Below, in pieces: positions 10,188 to 19,052 of a stretch of DNA of 64,000 nt. The translations under genes and the position numbers were made by a program. The stretch covers positions 496,001 through 560,000 of the forward strand of contig NZ_JAADZW010000001.1 of the NCBI RefSeq assembly GCF_010645065.1. Direction: 5' to 3'. The first letter of the stretch is position 1; the number at the start of each line of letters is the position of its first letter. The notes below the pieces were generated by a model. The model did not search any database, was not told the DNA's origin, and worked only from the letters and a program-made list of their open reading frames with translations. Source of the DNA: Flavobacterium fluviatile. GTDB lineage: Bacteria; Bacteroidota; Bacteroidia; Flavobacteriales; Flavobacteriaceae.

Positions 10188-10970
10188 TCATTTATAATCA
10201 TTTACATTTGGAATTTTCTCAATCAAATGTTTCCAATAACGTTTCGGCATATGCTGAATATGAAGTTTCATATTTTTTCTGGATTCAATATTGACACTGT
10301 TAAAATAACGCCTCCACAAATTTTGAAAAAAATCTTCCTCTGCATCGCAGATTTCCGTTGAATGCTTAAATGATGTAGCTTTCATATCAAACTGTAATTC
10401 TACAGTAGAAACATTTTCCAGATCATAATAAATACCGTATTTACGTTTTCCATCATAAATTAACCAGCGCTGGTCTGCATAACGATTTTTAAAATGACTT
10501 TCTATAAGAGGCAGGACATCGCAGTCCGGTTCAATAATAGCATAATATAATTGATCTTTTGTCAATTTAAAACGAACAAACGCTTCCATGCGATGGGACT
10601 CTTTTCGGGTCAGACGTGTCGCTTTTCTAAGATCCCATACCGCATTATTGCTATAATCCCCTTCTACATTTTTTGAATTAGAAAATACATGCCGGGCAAA
10701 CTGAAACATCGTTTCTTCTATCTGAGGAAGTTCAGACAAAAATGCCTTGTACATATCTGCAAGACCTTCTGGCGAAAGATGCTGCTTCAACCCGTCTAAA
10801 ACGCGTTTTGCTTTTGAGATATCAGTTGCCACTAAATGTGAGGTCGCAAACAGTAATGCTCCTGAAGTTTCATTTTTTGTAAATACGATGTCTGCCAGTT
10901 TGTATTCATACACATCAAAAACAGCTGTAAGCCAGCCTTCATAAGTCCCGTCGTAAATTACCTCTGTCAT
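10188..10970 (-). CDS. DUF4130 protein, putative DNA repair (TIGR03915-type)
   Basis: Partner of the radical SAM protein encoded immediately upstream; the pair recurs in many bacteria and is annotated as putative DNA repair, though its chemistry is not known to me. The N-terminus IYDGTYEGWLTAVFDVYE and the internal RKESHRMEAFVRF segment are typical, and length (260 aa) fits. The ATG at 10970 is used; a GTG one codon earlier (10973) would add a single residue. The 10973 codon is only 3 bases from the radical SAM stop, so the two are co-translated. The protein resembles, in name and context, the C-terminal part of some uracil-DNA glycosylase fusions, which supports a base-repair role by inference only. 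Confidence 0.85.
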   Translation of the reverse strand: MTEVIYDGTYEGWLTAVFDVYEYKLADIVFTKNETSGALLFATSHLVATDISKAKRVLDGLKQHLSPEGLADMYKAFLSELPQIEETMFQFARHVFSNSKNVEGDYSNNAVWDLRKATRLTRKESHRMEAFVRFKLTKDQLYYAIIEPDCDVLPLIESHFKNRYADQRWLIYDGKRKYGIYYDLENVSTVELQFDMKATSFKHSTEICDAEEDFFQNLWRRYFNSVNIESRKNMKLHIQHMPKRYWKHLIEKIPNVNDYK

Positions 10971-10976
10971 CACAAT

Positions 10977-12236
10977 TTAAAATAAAGAAAGCTGATTAGA
11001 AAAATCATTTTTATATTTGCTTTTTTGGAAATTCAGGATATGATCCCTGATCTGAATTGATGTCAAATCTTTTTGCAGCTGAAATGGTGTCGCAAAAGCC
11101 AGAAAATATTTGGAACGCGAATAGGCAATACCCATTTTTTGTAAATCGTGAGGACACAGTTTTTTAAATTTCCTTGCGGCAACAATTTTTTGGGCACTCA
11201 GATATCCAATTCCCGGAATACGTTTTATAAGTTCTAAGTCGGCTGTATTGATATCAACGGGAAATTGATCCAGGTTGCGCAAAGCCCAACCCAATTTTGG
11301 ATCGATGTCAAGATCAAGATTTGGGTGATTGAATCCTACTATTTCATTTACATTAAATCCATAGTAACGAATCAGCCAGTCAGCCTGATATAAACGGTTT
11401 TCACGTATCATGGGAACAGGAGTACCAATAGCGGGAAGACGATTATCATAACTTATTGGAACATAACCTGAATAGTACACCCGTTTCATATTCATTTGCT
11501 GATAAAAATAATCCGCCATTCCCAAAATTTCGAGATCATTTTCTTGTGTTGCCCCAATTACCATTTGAGTACTTTGTCCTGCTGGAGCAAAAAGAGGCGT
11601 TTTGTAGTTCGATTTTTTTTCTTCTTTATGACCAATAATTTCATTTTTAAGATATTTCATCGGACTAATCACGTCGATATGATTTTTATCCGGCGCCAGT
11701 AATTTTAGGCTCTGTTCAGTTGGCATTTCGACATTTACGCTTAGGCGGTCAGCATACAAACCGGCCTCTTTCAGCAATGCTTCACTGGCTCCCGGAATTG
11801 CTTTCAAATGAATGTAGCCATTAAAGTTATGTTCACTGCGTAGTTTTTTAGCAATTCTCACCAAACGCTCCATTGTATAATCAGGATTATCAAAAATACC
11901 TGAACTTAAAAACAACCCCTCTATATAATTTCTGCGATAAAATCCAATTGTAAGGTCAACAACTTCCTGGACAGTAAAAGCGGCACGTTTAATATCATTG
12001 CTTTTTCTGCTCACACAATACGCACAATCAAAAATGCAATGATTTGTCAGCAGGATTTTTAGCAGCGACACACAACGGCCATCTTCAGTATAGGCGTGAC
12101 AAATACCGTAGCCTTTCGCATTTCCCAAACCCTTATTTTTATTCTCCCGTTTGCTTAATGCTGATGAACAGGAAACATCATATTTTGCAGCATCTGCCAA
12201 TATTCCCAGCTTCTCCATCACTCTTTCATTCATCAT
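10977..12236 (-). CDS. Radical SAM protein, putative DNA modification/repair (TIGR03916-type)
   Basis: Radical S-adenosylmethionine enzyme with the 4Fe-4S motif CX3CX2C at Cys67, Cys71 and Cys74 (CIFDCAYC), inside a TIM-barrel-like region. The C-terminus has a helix-hairpin-helix DNA-binding motif (IKRIPGIGYLSAQKIVAARK, around residues 330-350), typical of this group. Additional cysteines at 23, 46 and 55 could bind a second cluster. Length (419 aa) is usual. The first ATG at 12236 is followed directly by a second one, so the start may be one codon later. It is first in a two-gene unit with the DUF4130 gene. The reaction is not established. Confidence 0.88.
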   Translation of the reverse strand: MMNERVMEKLGILADAAKYDVSCSSALSKRENKNKGLGNAKGYGICHAYTEDGRCVSLLKILLTNHCIFDCAYCVSRKSNDIKRAAFTVQEVVDLTIGFYRRNYIEGLFLSSGIFDNPDYTMERLVRIAKKLRSEHNFNGYIHLKAIPGASEALLKEAGLYADRLSVNVEMPTEQSLKLLAPDKNHIDVISPMKYLKNEIIGHKEEKKSNYKTPLFAPAGQSTQMVIGATQENDLEILGMADYFYQQMNMKRVYYSGYVPISYDNRLPAIGTPVPMIRENRLYQADWLIRYYGFNVNEIVGFNHPNLDLDIDPKLGWALRNLDQFPVDINTADLELIKRIPGIGYLSAQKIVAARKFKKLCPHDLQKMGIAYSRSKYFLAFATPFQLQKDLTSIQIRDHILNFQKSKYKNDFSNQLSLF

Positions 12237-12375
12237 TTTAATACTTTATTATTTTGAAAACTGAAATTAATATCAAAATTAGTTATTTATGATAACAAAA
12301 CATTTTTAATTAGTGTTCCAAATTGTATCAAAAAAGTTCAAAAGGCTCACAATCCTCAAATACATATATAACAAA

Positions 12376-12405
12376 AAACTCCAAAATCAAATAACTTTGG
12401 AGTTT
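12376..12405 (-). terminator. Terminator of the bphO-bphP operon
   Basis: A perfect 10-bp stem (AAACTCCAAA with TTTGGAGTTT) around a 10-base loop is followed on the minus strand by a T-run, about 150 bases past the phytochrome stop. It is the main feature of the otherwise empty 12237-12553 spacer. Confidence 0.65.
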
Positions 12406-12553
12406 AGTATTTTAGCAGAATAGTAAATGGATTATAATTACAGTTTAGATATCTGACTTATTTCGTGCCACTTCACGTATCTCCTTGTAGCTGGAAATAC
12501 TTGTTGAAATTTGAAAAAAATGATTTAAAATCATTCGGCTGAATAAAAGCAAA

Positions 12554-14824
12554 TTATAAAAGTGAATCTGAAGGATCACATGGAAAATAAACCGTTATAT
12601 CAGTACCTTCTCCCGGTTTTCCTGTTGCATAAATTGTTCCTCCTACTGTCTGCATAATTTTTTTACATAATGCAAGCCCAACTCCTGAACCTTTATATTC
12701 ATCCTGATTATGCAATCTGCCGAAAACTTTAAAAATTGTTTCTGCATATTTTTGCTCAAACCCAATTCCGTTATCTGAAAAACAAATCCAATGACAATAA
12801 ATCTTATTATAATGAGCTACCAATTCTGGCTCCTTAGAGGCTGTTATTTTAATATAGGGAGTCCTGTCAGGAGATGCGAACTTCAAAGAATTTTGGATAA
12901 TATTTGAAAACAGCTGCTGCATTAAAAAGTATATGGCATGAACCTCGGGCAGATTCTCATATTCTATAACGGCCTCATGTTCAGAAATGGTCTCTTCCAT
13001 TTCTGCAAGTGTTAGTTTCAGAATAGTATTCAAATTGATTTTTTCTAAATTCTCCCTTGTGTATTTTATTCGCGAAAATTTAAGGATATCATCAAGCAAA
13101 GTTCTCATTCTGCCCGCAGATTTAGATACTTTGTGCAAAGCAGAAAAAATAGCTTCCATTTGATCAATCTTCGGTTCAGCAAGCATTTTGGAAGTAAACA
13201 ACTGAATTTTACGTAAAGGTTCCTGAAGATCATGAGTACTAATCCAGTTGAGGTTTTCCAGTTCTGAATTTGTTTCTTTTAAAATTTCATTGAGATTTCG
13301 GTATTTTTCTTCTTCTTCACTTAACGAAATCATCATTAACTGATTATCCAGTGTATGTGCATATTGAATTGCTCCGTTGATTTCATATTGCTTCCAGGGA
13401 GTACTCTGGCTTTTTATAATCTGTTTCCAGATTTCAAAAGAATTCCTCGGATGAAGACCAGTACTGTCCTTAATAATTGCTTTTTCCGGATCCCCTCCCC
13501 AGTTGATTTCAGATATTGTTTCAGGTCTGTACCAGATTATAGAATCAGAATTCCCTACAGAATGATAAATAATCCCTGCATAACTGGAACATTTTCCTAA
13601 GTCATCATAACAATCGCTTAACTTATTAGTGACAAACAATTTTTCAGAGGTCTTATTTTTAATTTTGACGATTAAATTTTCAATCTGTTCTTCAGTTGGC
13701 ACTAATCCGTGTTTGTATATTTTTCCTTTGCTAATAATAGATACACCGGTTGCATTACAAATATTTAATAACTGAGGTGCCTCAACTATAGTTTGAACAG
13801 ATTCTTCTATAAGCGGAAACTGCATTCCGGATAAATCCTCAAGTGCCAATGCCGTTCTTTGAGCATTTACGTTTTCATCATTTGACTGGCGTATATCAAT
13901 CTGTGAAGTAATAAATTGCCCCTGAAGCTTTGCTGCCAGTCTTATTTCAGGAGAAATATTTTTACTGGAATAATGATGACAGGCAATTAAGCCCCATAAC
14001 CTGTCATTATGGATCAGCGAAATTGTAAGTGTAGCACCAACTCCTATATTTTGTAAATATTCGACATGAATTGGGGATGTGCTTCTTAATATAGAAAGAC
14101 TTAAGTCCAGATTTTTGCCTTCTTTATCATCAACTGTATAAATTGGGACCGGTGTATAATCAACATCAACAATAAGTCTTAGCTGATTTTTTATATATAA
14201 TTCCCTTGCCTGAGCCGGAATATCAGTGTGGGGATAATGAAGCCCTAAAAAAGGCTCTAAATCTTCCCTGCAGCTTTCTGCATAAACTTCACCATTATAT
14301 TGTTCATCAAAACGATAAATCATTACACGGTCATATCCCGTTATTTTTCTGGTTCCTTCAGCAACAAGCGCACACAAATCCTTTAGTGAAGTAGTATTGT
14401 TCATTTGGGTCACAAACTGAATAGTCTGCGTGTACACATCTGCGAGTTTCTCTTTGCCCGCAAACTGAAACTCTGCTTCTAAAATATAAATATCAAAACT
14501 TTTGTGAATGCTGATTTGAAAAAATTTCCCAAGCAAATCAATTTCAAGGGGAAAAACCTCCTTGTTATTGTCTTTGTTAATGTATTCAAGAATTTGCTTT
14601 TCTGCTTTTGTTCCGAAAATATCTCCAATTTTTTTTCCAAGGGCCTCTATATGCGTAACACTTAGATACCATGAAATATTTGCTGTACAAAAATCTATTT
14701 TGCCCTCAGAAGTCAAACCAATCAAAAAACCATGTGGCTGGATTTTACCCGGTATATGTATAGGTTCATGCTCACAGTTAGTTAATGTAACAAGATCCCG
14801 ATTAACAATGTCTTTAATCTTCAT
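12554..14824 (-). CDS. bphP: Bacteriophytochrome photoreceptor histidine kinase
   Basis: Red/far-red light sensor kinase. The PAS domain carries the biliverdin-attachment cysteine at residue 17 (NCEHEPIHIPGKIQPHG). The GAF domain follows (about 140-310) with the chromophore-pocket motif at Asp201; here it reads HTDIPAQAR where PASDIP is usual. The PHY domain has the tongue motifs WGGDP and PRNSF. Then come HisKA with His531 (STHDLQEPLRK) and an HATPase (DNGIGF, GSGVGLALCKK). No output or receiver domain is fused, so the response regulator must be elsewhere. Its ATG directly abuts the stop codon of the heme oxygenase gene, the enzyme that makes its chromophore. Length (756 aa) is normal. Confidence 0.95.
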   Translation of the reverse strand: MKIKDIVNRDLVTLTNCEHEPIHIPGKIQPHGFLIGLTSEGKIDFCTANISWYLSVTHIEALGKKIGDIFGTKAEKQILEYINKDNNKEVFPLEIDLLGKFFQISIHKSFDIYILEAEFQFAGKEKLADVYTQTIQFVTQMNNTTSLKDLCALVAEGTRKITGYDRVMIYRFDEQYNGEVYAESCREDLEPFLGLHYPHTDIPAQARELYIKNQLRLIVDVDYTPVPIYTVDDKEGKNLDLSLSILRSTSPIHVEYLQNIGVGATLTISLIHNDRLWGLIACHHYSSKNISPEIRLAAKLQGQFITSQIDIRQSNDENVNAQRTALALEDLSGMQFPLIEESVQTIVEAPQLLNICNATGVSIISKGKIYKHGLVPTEEQIENLIVKIKNKTSEKLFVTNKLSDCYDDLGKCSSYAGIIYHSVGNSDSIIWYRPETISEINWGGDPEKAIIKDSTGLHPRNSFEIWKQIIKSQSTPWKQYEINGAIQYAHTLDNQLMMISLSEEEEKYRNLNEILKETNSELENLNWISTHDLQEPLRKIQLFTSKMLAEPKIDQMEAIFSALHKVSKSAGRMRTLLDDILKFSRIKYTRENLEKINLNTILKLTLAEMEETISEHEAVIEYENLPEVHAIYFLMQQLFSNIIQNSLKFASPDRTPYIKITASKEPELVAHYNKIYCHWICFSDNGIGFEQKYAETIFKVFGRLHNQDEYKGSGVGLALCKKIMQTVGGTIYATGKPGEGTDITVYFPCDPSDSLL

Positions 14825-15427
14825 TTATTTTTCTGTACTCCTAAAATGATTGAAAATACTTTCATAAGCAAAAATCGCTCCGTCTATGATTTTATTTCCA
14901 CAATTGTAATTCTCTTCATATTCAGCTAAATAGCCAAGCATATTTTTCCAAAAAACACTTGTTTTATCACCATAACCCTCAAAATATAATGTTCCTTGTC
15001 CCTTGTCAAGACCATTGATCTTTGAAATATTTTTTAATATAAACCTTCCGCCAAGTGTTGAACCTTCTATAACATATAATATTCCAAGTGCAAAAGGTAT
15101 TGTAATTTCTTTGTTTCTAAAAACAACACCTGAATTCGTTTTGTTGTATTGAAGGTAGTTAAAGTCTTCCTGAATAAGATGACTTTTTTTTCTTTTATCT
15201 AAATCGGTTATAATTTCTGATAATAATGGAAATATAACATTTTCCGTATTTTTATGGACATCATACATCAAACTCAAATATTTGGTATAGTCTGATATTT
15301 TCATTTGAGGAGAAAGGATTGAGGCTGATATTGGCAGGCTTTCTAATTTTCTGTGGGAATCTGAAGTTTTATTTTTTAAATCATTAAGAAAGGCTGAAGG
15401 CACTAAAGAAGTCAAATTTCCACTCAT
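14825..15427 (-). CDS. bphO: Biliverdin-forming heme oxygenase
   Basis: Opens heme to biliverdin, the phytochrome chromophore. The likely proximal heme ligand is His25 (SDSHRKLESLP). The distal-helix motif YVIEGSTLGGRFI is well preserved. About 200 aa with no signal peptide, as usual for bacterial heme oxygenases. The stop codon is directly followed by the phytochrome ATG (TAA then ATG with no gap), so the two are translationally linked. A phytochrome-dedicated role is therefore much more likely than iron scavenging. Confidence 0.93.
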   Translation of the reverse strand: MSGNLTSLVPSAFLNDLKNKTSDSHRKLESLPISASILSPQMKISDYTKYLSLMYDVHKNTENVIFPLLSEIITDLDKRKKSHLIQEDFNYLQYNKTNSGVVFRNKEITIPFALGILYVIEGSTLGGRFILKNISKINGLDKGQGTLYFEGYGDKTSVFWKNMLGYLAEYEENYNCGNKIIDGAIFAYESIFNHFRSTEK

Positions 15428-15473
15428 TAAATTGAACTGTTTATAGGAGAACTAAATTATTATTACTTCTCTA

Positions 15474-15481
15474 CAAATGTA
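15474..15481 (-). promoter_or_regulatory. Putative -7 element for bphO-bphP
   Basis: TACATTTG on the minus strand fits TAnnTTTG and lies 46 bases before the bphO ATG. It is in the 385-base divergent spacer 15428-15812, which otherwise shows only AT-rich sequence. Confidence 0.4.
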
Positions 15482-15784
15482 AAAAAAATGTTTTATTTCT
15501 AACAGAATAGCTTTATGTAAACTCTTCAAATTATGTTAATTAACATTAATCTGCAATAATTTTTATAGTCCGGTGAGTCTGTTTGTTCAATGATAAATCA
15601 ATCTAATTAGACAAAATCGTGAAGTTTTTAAATTACTAAACTTCTTAATTTAATTGATAGCAATACTATAAATAATTGTATGTTCGTAGTTGTTTAATGT
15701 TTTTATCAAAAAATTAAACTTTTTCTTGTACTAATTATGAAACTCTTTTCTGACGTCATATAACATAATTAAATCATTAAAAAT

Positions 15785-15792
15785 TAGCTTTG
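15785..15792 (+). promoter_or_regulatory. Putative -7 element for the PAS kinase gene
   Basis: TAGCTTTG fits TAnnTTTG and lies 20 bases before the kinase ATG. No clear -33 TTG is present. Confidence 0.4.
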
Positions 15793-15812
15793 TAAAAAAT
15801 TAACATATCATT

Positions 15813-17318
15813 ATGTATTCAGATATAAGAATTTTAAAGGATATAATAGAAAATACACCTTTGCCGATAGCGGTATATACAGGCAGCAAATTAAAAATTG
15901 AATTAGTCAATACTGCTATGATCAGAGCATGGGGTAAAGGTGATGATATAGTAGGTAAATATTATCTTGATATTCTTCCTGAAGTTAAAAAAGAAAAGTT
16001 TTTTGATCAGGCAACCACTGTACTTTCTACCGGAGTTCCCTTTCATGGTGAAAACAAAAAAGTAGATTTGGTCATTAACGGTACTATAAAATCCCATTAT
16101 TTTAATTACAGCTTTATTCCCTTATTTGATTCGGAAGGAAAGGTTTACGGCGTAATGAATACCGGCGTTGATGTAACCGATTTATACCTTGCGAAACAGC
16201 AAATTCAAAATGTGGAAGAAAGACTGAGAATTGCTGTTCAGTCATCCGGAATAGGAACTTATGAGATTGATTTGTTAACAAAGGAGATTAAAACATGTGA
16301 TAATTTTGATGCAATCATGTGCAGTGAAAATACATCAAATATTGAAGAATTGTTTTCAAAACTTCATCCTGATGATTTGTTTGCCCGTGAAAAAGCGATT
16401 AAAGAATCAAAAAATACAGGTCTTATATCGTATGAAACACGAATTATACATAAAACCTGCTCAAAATGGATTAAAGTAAGCGGAAAAATAATTTGTGATG
16501 AAAATGATTTTCCCATAAAGGTTATAGGAAGTATAATTGACATTCATGAACACAAGCAGTTTCAGGAAGAATTAAAGAAACAGGTTGAACAAAACACTAT
16601 AGAATTACGTCGATCTAATGATGATTTACTTCACTTTGCTAATGTAGTAAGCCATGATCTGAGGGAGCCTGTGCGCAAAATTAAGATTTTTAATGGGCTG
16701 ATCAGAAATGACAAAGAAGCAAATTTTAGTGAAGGTATCATTAAATATCAAAATAAAATAGATCAGTCTGCAGAGAGAATGCAAAATATAATCGAAGGCA
16801 TTCTCACCTATTCAACCATGGATAAAAACAAGCAGCCATTTGAAAAAATTTACCTTAATGAGGTTATAGAAAGTATAAAAACAGATCTCGAACTGATTAT
16901 AAACGAAAAAGATGCTATCTTAATCATTGGTGAACTACCTGTAATAGAAGGGGCACCGATTTTAATCAGTCAGCTTTTTTATAATCTTATCCACAATTCA
17001 TTAAAATTTTCAAAAGCAGAAGAGCCGCCAAAAATCTTAATATCAGGGAGAGTTGTAAAGATTGATAAAAGTGATTGTGTTGAGATTACCATAAAAGACA
17101 ACGGAATAGGACTTGATGAAACTTACGCAGAGAAAATATTCAATGCATTTGAACGTTTACATTCCAAAGACCAATATGAAGGAAACGGTCTTGGATTATC
17201 CCTTTGCAGAAAAATTGTAAAAAGACATCATGGTACAATTACAGCCAGAGGTGAGATAAATAATGGAAGCGAGTTTACAGTAACCCTGCCCCTGAAGCAA
17301 AAAGAATATATGATGTAA
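15813..17318 (+). CDS. Soluble PAS-domain sensor histidine kinase
   Basis: Cytoplasmic sensor kinase without membrane segments or signal peptide. Two PAS-type sensing domains occupy about residues 5-130 and 135-255; the second ends in a PAC-like IIDIHEHKQFQEEL. A short coiled coil leads into HisKA with His281 (VVSHDLREPVRKI) and an HATPase (N-box YNLIHNSLKFS, G1 DNGIGL, G2 GNGLGLSLCRK). The kinase half resembles that of the neighbouring phytochrome, including the shared YAEKIF and RLH segments, suggesting related kinase modules. No receiver domain is fused or adjacent. It is divergent from bphO-bphP. The signal sensed is unknown. Confidence 0.9.
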   Translation: MYSDIRILKDIIENTPLPIAVYTGSKLKIELVNTAMIRAWGKGDDIVGKYYLDILPEVKKEKFFDQATTVLSTGVPFHGENKKVDLVINGTIKSHYFNYSFIPLFDSEGKVYGVMNTGVDVTDLYLAKQQIQNVEERLRIAVQSSGIGTYEIDLLTKEIKTCDNFDAIMCSENTSNIEELFSKLHPDDLFAREKAIKESKNTGLISYETRIIHKTCSKWIKVSGKIICDENDFPIKVIGSIIDIHEHKQFQEELKKQVEQNTIELRRSNDDLLHFANVVSHDLREPVRKIKIFNGLIRNDKEANFSEGIIKYQNKIDQSAERMQNIIEGILTYSTMDKNKQPFEKIYLNEVIESIKTDLELIINEKDAILIIGELPVIEGAPILISQLFYNLIHNSLKFSKAEEPPKILISGRVVKIDKSDCVEITIKDNGIGLDETYAEKIFNAFERLHSKDQYEGNGLGLSLCRKIVKRHHGTITARGEINNGSEFTVTLPLKQKEYMM

Positions 17319-17328
17319 ACAACAGATT

Positions 17329-17598
17329 CTATTTTATCAAAAAAACATAAAGTTTTATTATACAGTAACATACAGTTGTCTGTTTAACTTTTAACTTTAA
17401 AATATTGACTGAATAAGCCAGGAGTTTTAGTTCTGCATTTTCTCCTTTCATTTTATAGTCGGTTTCTTTTGGACTTATTTTTTGTGGACTATCGAAAGTA
17501 TTTTCATCTTGTAAATTCGGACTTGAAAGCGTAATAATTTTTCCTTTTGAAGCTAATTTAGATCCCTTCAGATTCAAGGAAACTTCCTGGGCTGATTA
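17329..17598 (-). pseudogene. Remnant of a GH51 alpha-L-arabinofuranosidase C-terminus
   Basis: Only the C-terminal beta-domain of a GH51 arabinofuranosidase is left. The reading frame from a stop at 17596-17598 gives SAQEVSLNLKGSKLASKGKI, then SSPNLQDENTFDSPQKISP and AYSVNILKLKVK, which match the conserved tail of that family. There is no catalytic domain upstream: the 211 bases before the DUF4861 gene hold only AT-rich sequence and an inverted repeat. The original stop also seems lost, since the frame runs 15 residues past the natural LKLKVK end. It probably marks a deletion in an older arabinoxylan cluster. Confidence 0.7.
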
Positions 17599-17713
17599 GT
17601 CTTGCTAATTTCTTTAAAGTTTATTTTAAAATTCCGCTTTCCAAAAATAATTTGAATAATTGTCTTTACAGCCTAAATTTATCTGCATAAATCAAAGTAG
17701 AATTTATAAAAAA

Positions 17714-17780
17714 GTTTTAGTTTAATTCTTTTGACATTTATACTTTAGTATCTAATAACGTCAAAAAATTAAACTAAAAC
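17714..17780. repeat. Long inverted repeat (22/21 nt arms)
   Basis: The arm at 17714-17735 (GTTTTAGTTTAATTCTTTTG then AC) pairs with 17760-17780 with a single bulge across a 24-base loop. On the minus strand the structure is followed by a T-run, so it may terminate the DUF4861 transcript. It also borders the GH51 remnant, so it could instead be the trace of an insertion or deletion. Confidence 0.55.
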
Positions 17781-17809
17781 TGTATGTATCAGAGTATAAA
17801 TACCTCTTA

Positions 17810-18658
17810 CTATTTAATGTAAGCTTCTAACTTATCTAAAGTATTTAATTCTGTTTCTCTTGCACAAGAGGATATAATTTTTGTTTCTAAATGTTTTGTT
17901 GGCTTAGAAATCAGCAAATATTGTGTTCCGTCGTCATTGGTTTTTACAAAATCTTTAGGATTGTACATAATAGCTGCACCAACTTCTACAATCTCTGCAG
18001 CTACATCTTCAGGATGTTTTCCCCAAACAGCGATATAATTAGTTCCTTTTTTAGTTTGAAAATCTTTAAAATAATTTACTCCGGTTACAAATTGTACCTT
18101 TTCACCATTTAGGCTAAAAGCCTCTACTTTAGCTTCACGTTTTCCTGAAAATACTGTTACACGAACTAAAATATCTACTTTTTTACCTTTATAAGGCACT
18201 CCTTTTGAAATCATTTCCATCCATGAAGTCGTATCTGTTTTTCCAACACGCGCTAAACGATTTGTTACCGGATTCAACGGAACTACTTTTTCACCATCCC
18301 ACAGCTTTACACCTCCTAAACCGCTTGTTGATGCAACCTTATAATAATCAGCTCCCCATCCTTCTTTTTGCTGTTCCGGGGTTGGATACCAACGTGCTTT
18401 TTTTAATTCTAATCCTGCTTTTGCTTTATTGTAAACATCAATAGCTACTTTATCACTGAAATAGATTCTCAATGCCATCCACTCATTTTCGATTGCCGGA
18501 CCATGATGACCTATTGTTTTATACAAATCTCCCGACTCTGAACCAATATCTGTCAAATACGTTATTTTGTCAGACTTCATATACAAACTGGTGTCTGTAT
18601 TATTTTGTGAAAAACAAGTACAACATAACAGCAGAGCAGCTAAAAATGATAATTTCAT
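17810..18658 (-). CDS. Secreted DUF4861 family protein
   Basis: Exported protein of 282 aa with a short signal sequence (MKLSFLAALLLCCTCFSQNN); cysteines at its end could allow lipidation, but no clean lipobox is seen. The body matches the DUF4861 family: ESGDLYKTIGHHGPAIEN, EWMALRIYFSDKVAIDVYNK, and WGADYYKVASTSGLGGVKLW. Members occur in Bacteroidetes polysaccharide-degradation loci, and the beta-rich fold is thought to bind or process carbohydrate; I make no catalytic claim. Its neighbours are the GH51 remnant and the xylose locus, consistent with plant hemicellulose use. Confidence 0.8.
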   Translation of the reverse strand: MKLSFLAALLLCCTCFSQNNTDTSLYMKSDKITYLTDIGSESGDLYKTIGHHGPAIENEWMALRIYFSDKVAIDVYNKAKAGLELKKARWYPTPEQQKEGWGADYYKVASTSGLGGVKLWDGEKVVPLNPVTNRLARVGKTDTTSWMEMISKGVPYKGKKVDILVRVTVFSGKREAKVEAFSLNGEKVQFVTGVNYFKDFQTKKGTNYIAVWGKHPEDVAAEIVEVGAAIMYNPKDFVKTNDDGTQYLLISKPTKHLETKIISSCARETELNTLDKLEAYIK

Positions 18659-18754
18659 AATTTCAATTATTTATAAGATTAATTTATTTTCCGTAAAAAT
18701 AAAACAACCTTTCAATAATACCGCAACATTTTTTATATTATTAAGAAACTGTAT

Positions 18755-18961
18755 TTAATTTCTAAAAATATCTTTCCAGAATATAACCGCACCTTTTTGA
18801 GATGCCAATTCAGTAAGACCAGTTACACACAAGTCAACCATTCTGCAAATCTGATCATTTCCTGAATTTAGTTTTCTAAAAATGATACTTCTTTGAATTG
18901 CTTTTCTCACAATCTTTATTAAATGCCTCAAATCTTCCTGTAACCTTGGTTTATAACAAAG
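18755..18961 (-). pseudogene. Start-less open stretch, probable gene remnant
   Basis: A 68-codon open frame between two stops gives a protein-like composition (RHLIKIVRKAIQRSIIFRKL, then QICRMVDLCVTGLTELASQK, ending FWKDIFRN). There is no ATG, GTG or ribosome-binding site near its beginning. I do not recognise the family. It fills most of the 394-base spacer between the DUF4861 and transaldolase genes and may be the tail of a deleted gene. It could also be chance. Confidence 0.3.
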
Positions 18962-19052
18962 TTACTTTTCAACATTATAATTTTGCTACATTTTTTAATG
19001 AGAGGGTGATATAACTTTAAATTTAGATTTGGAGCAAATGAACAGTATCATT

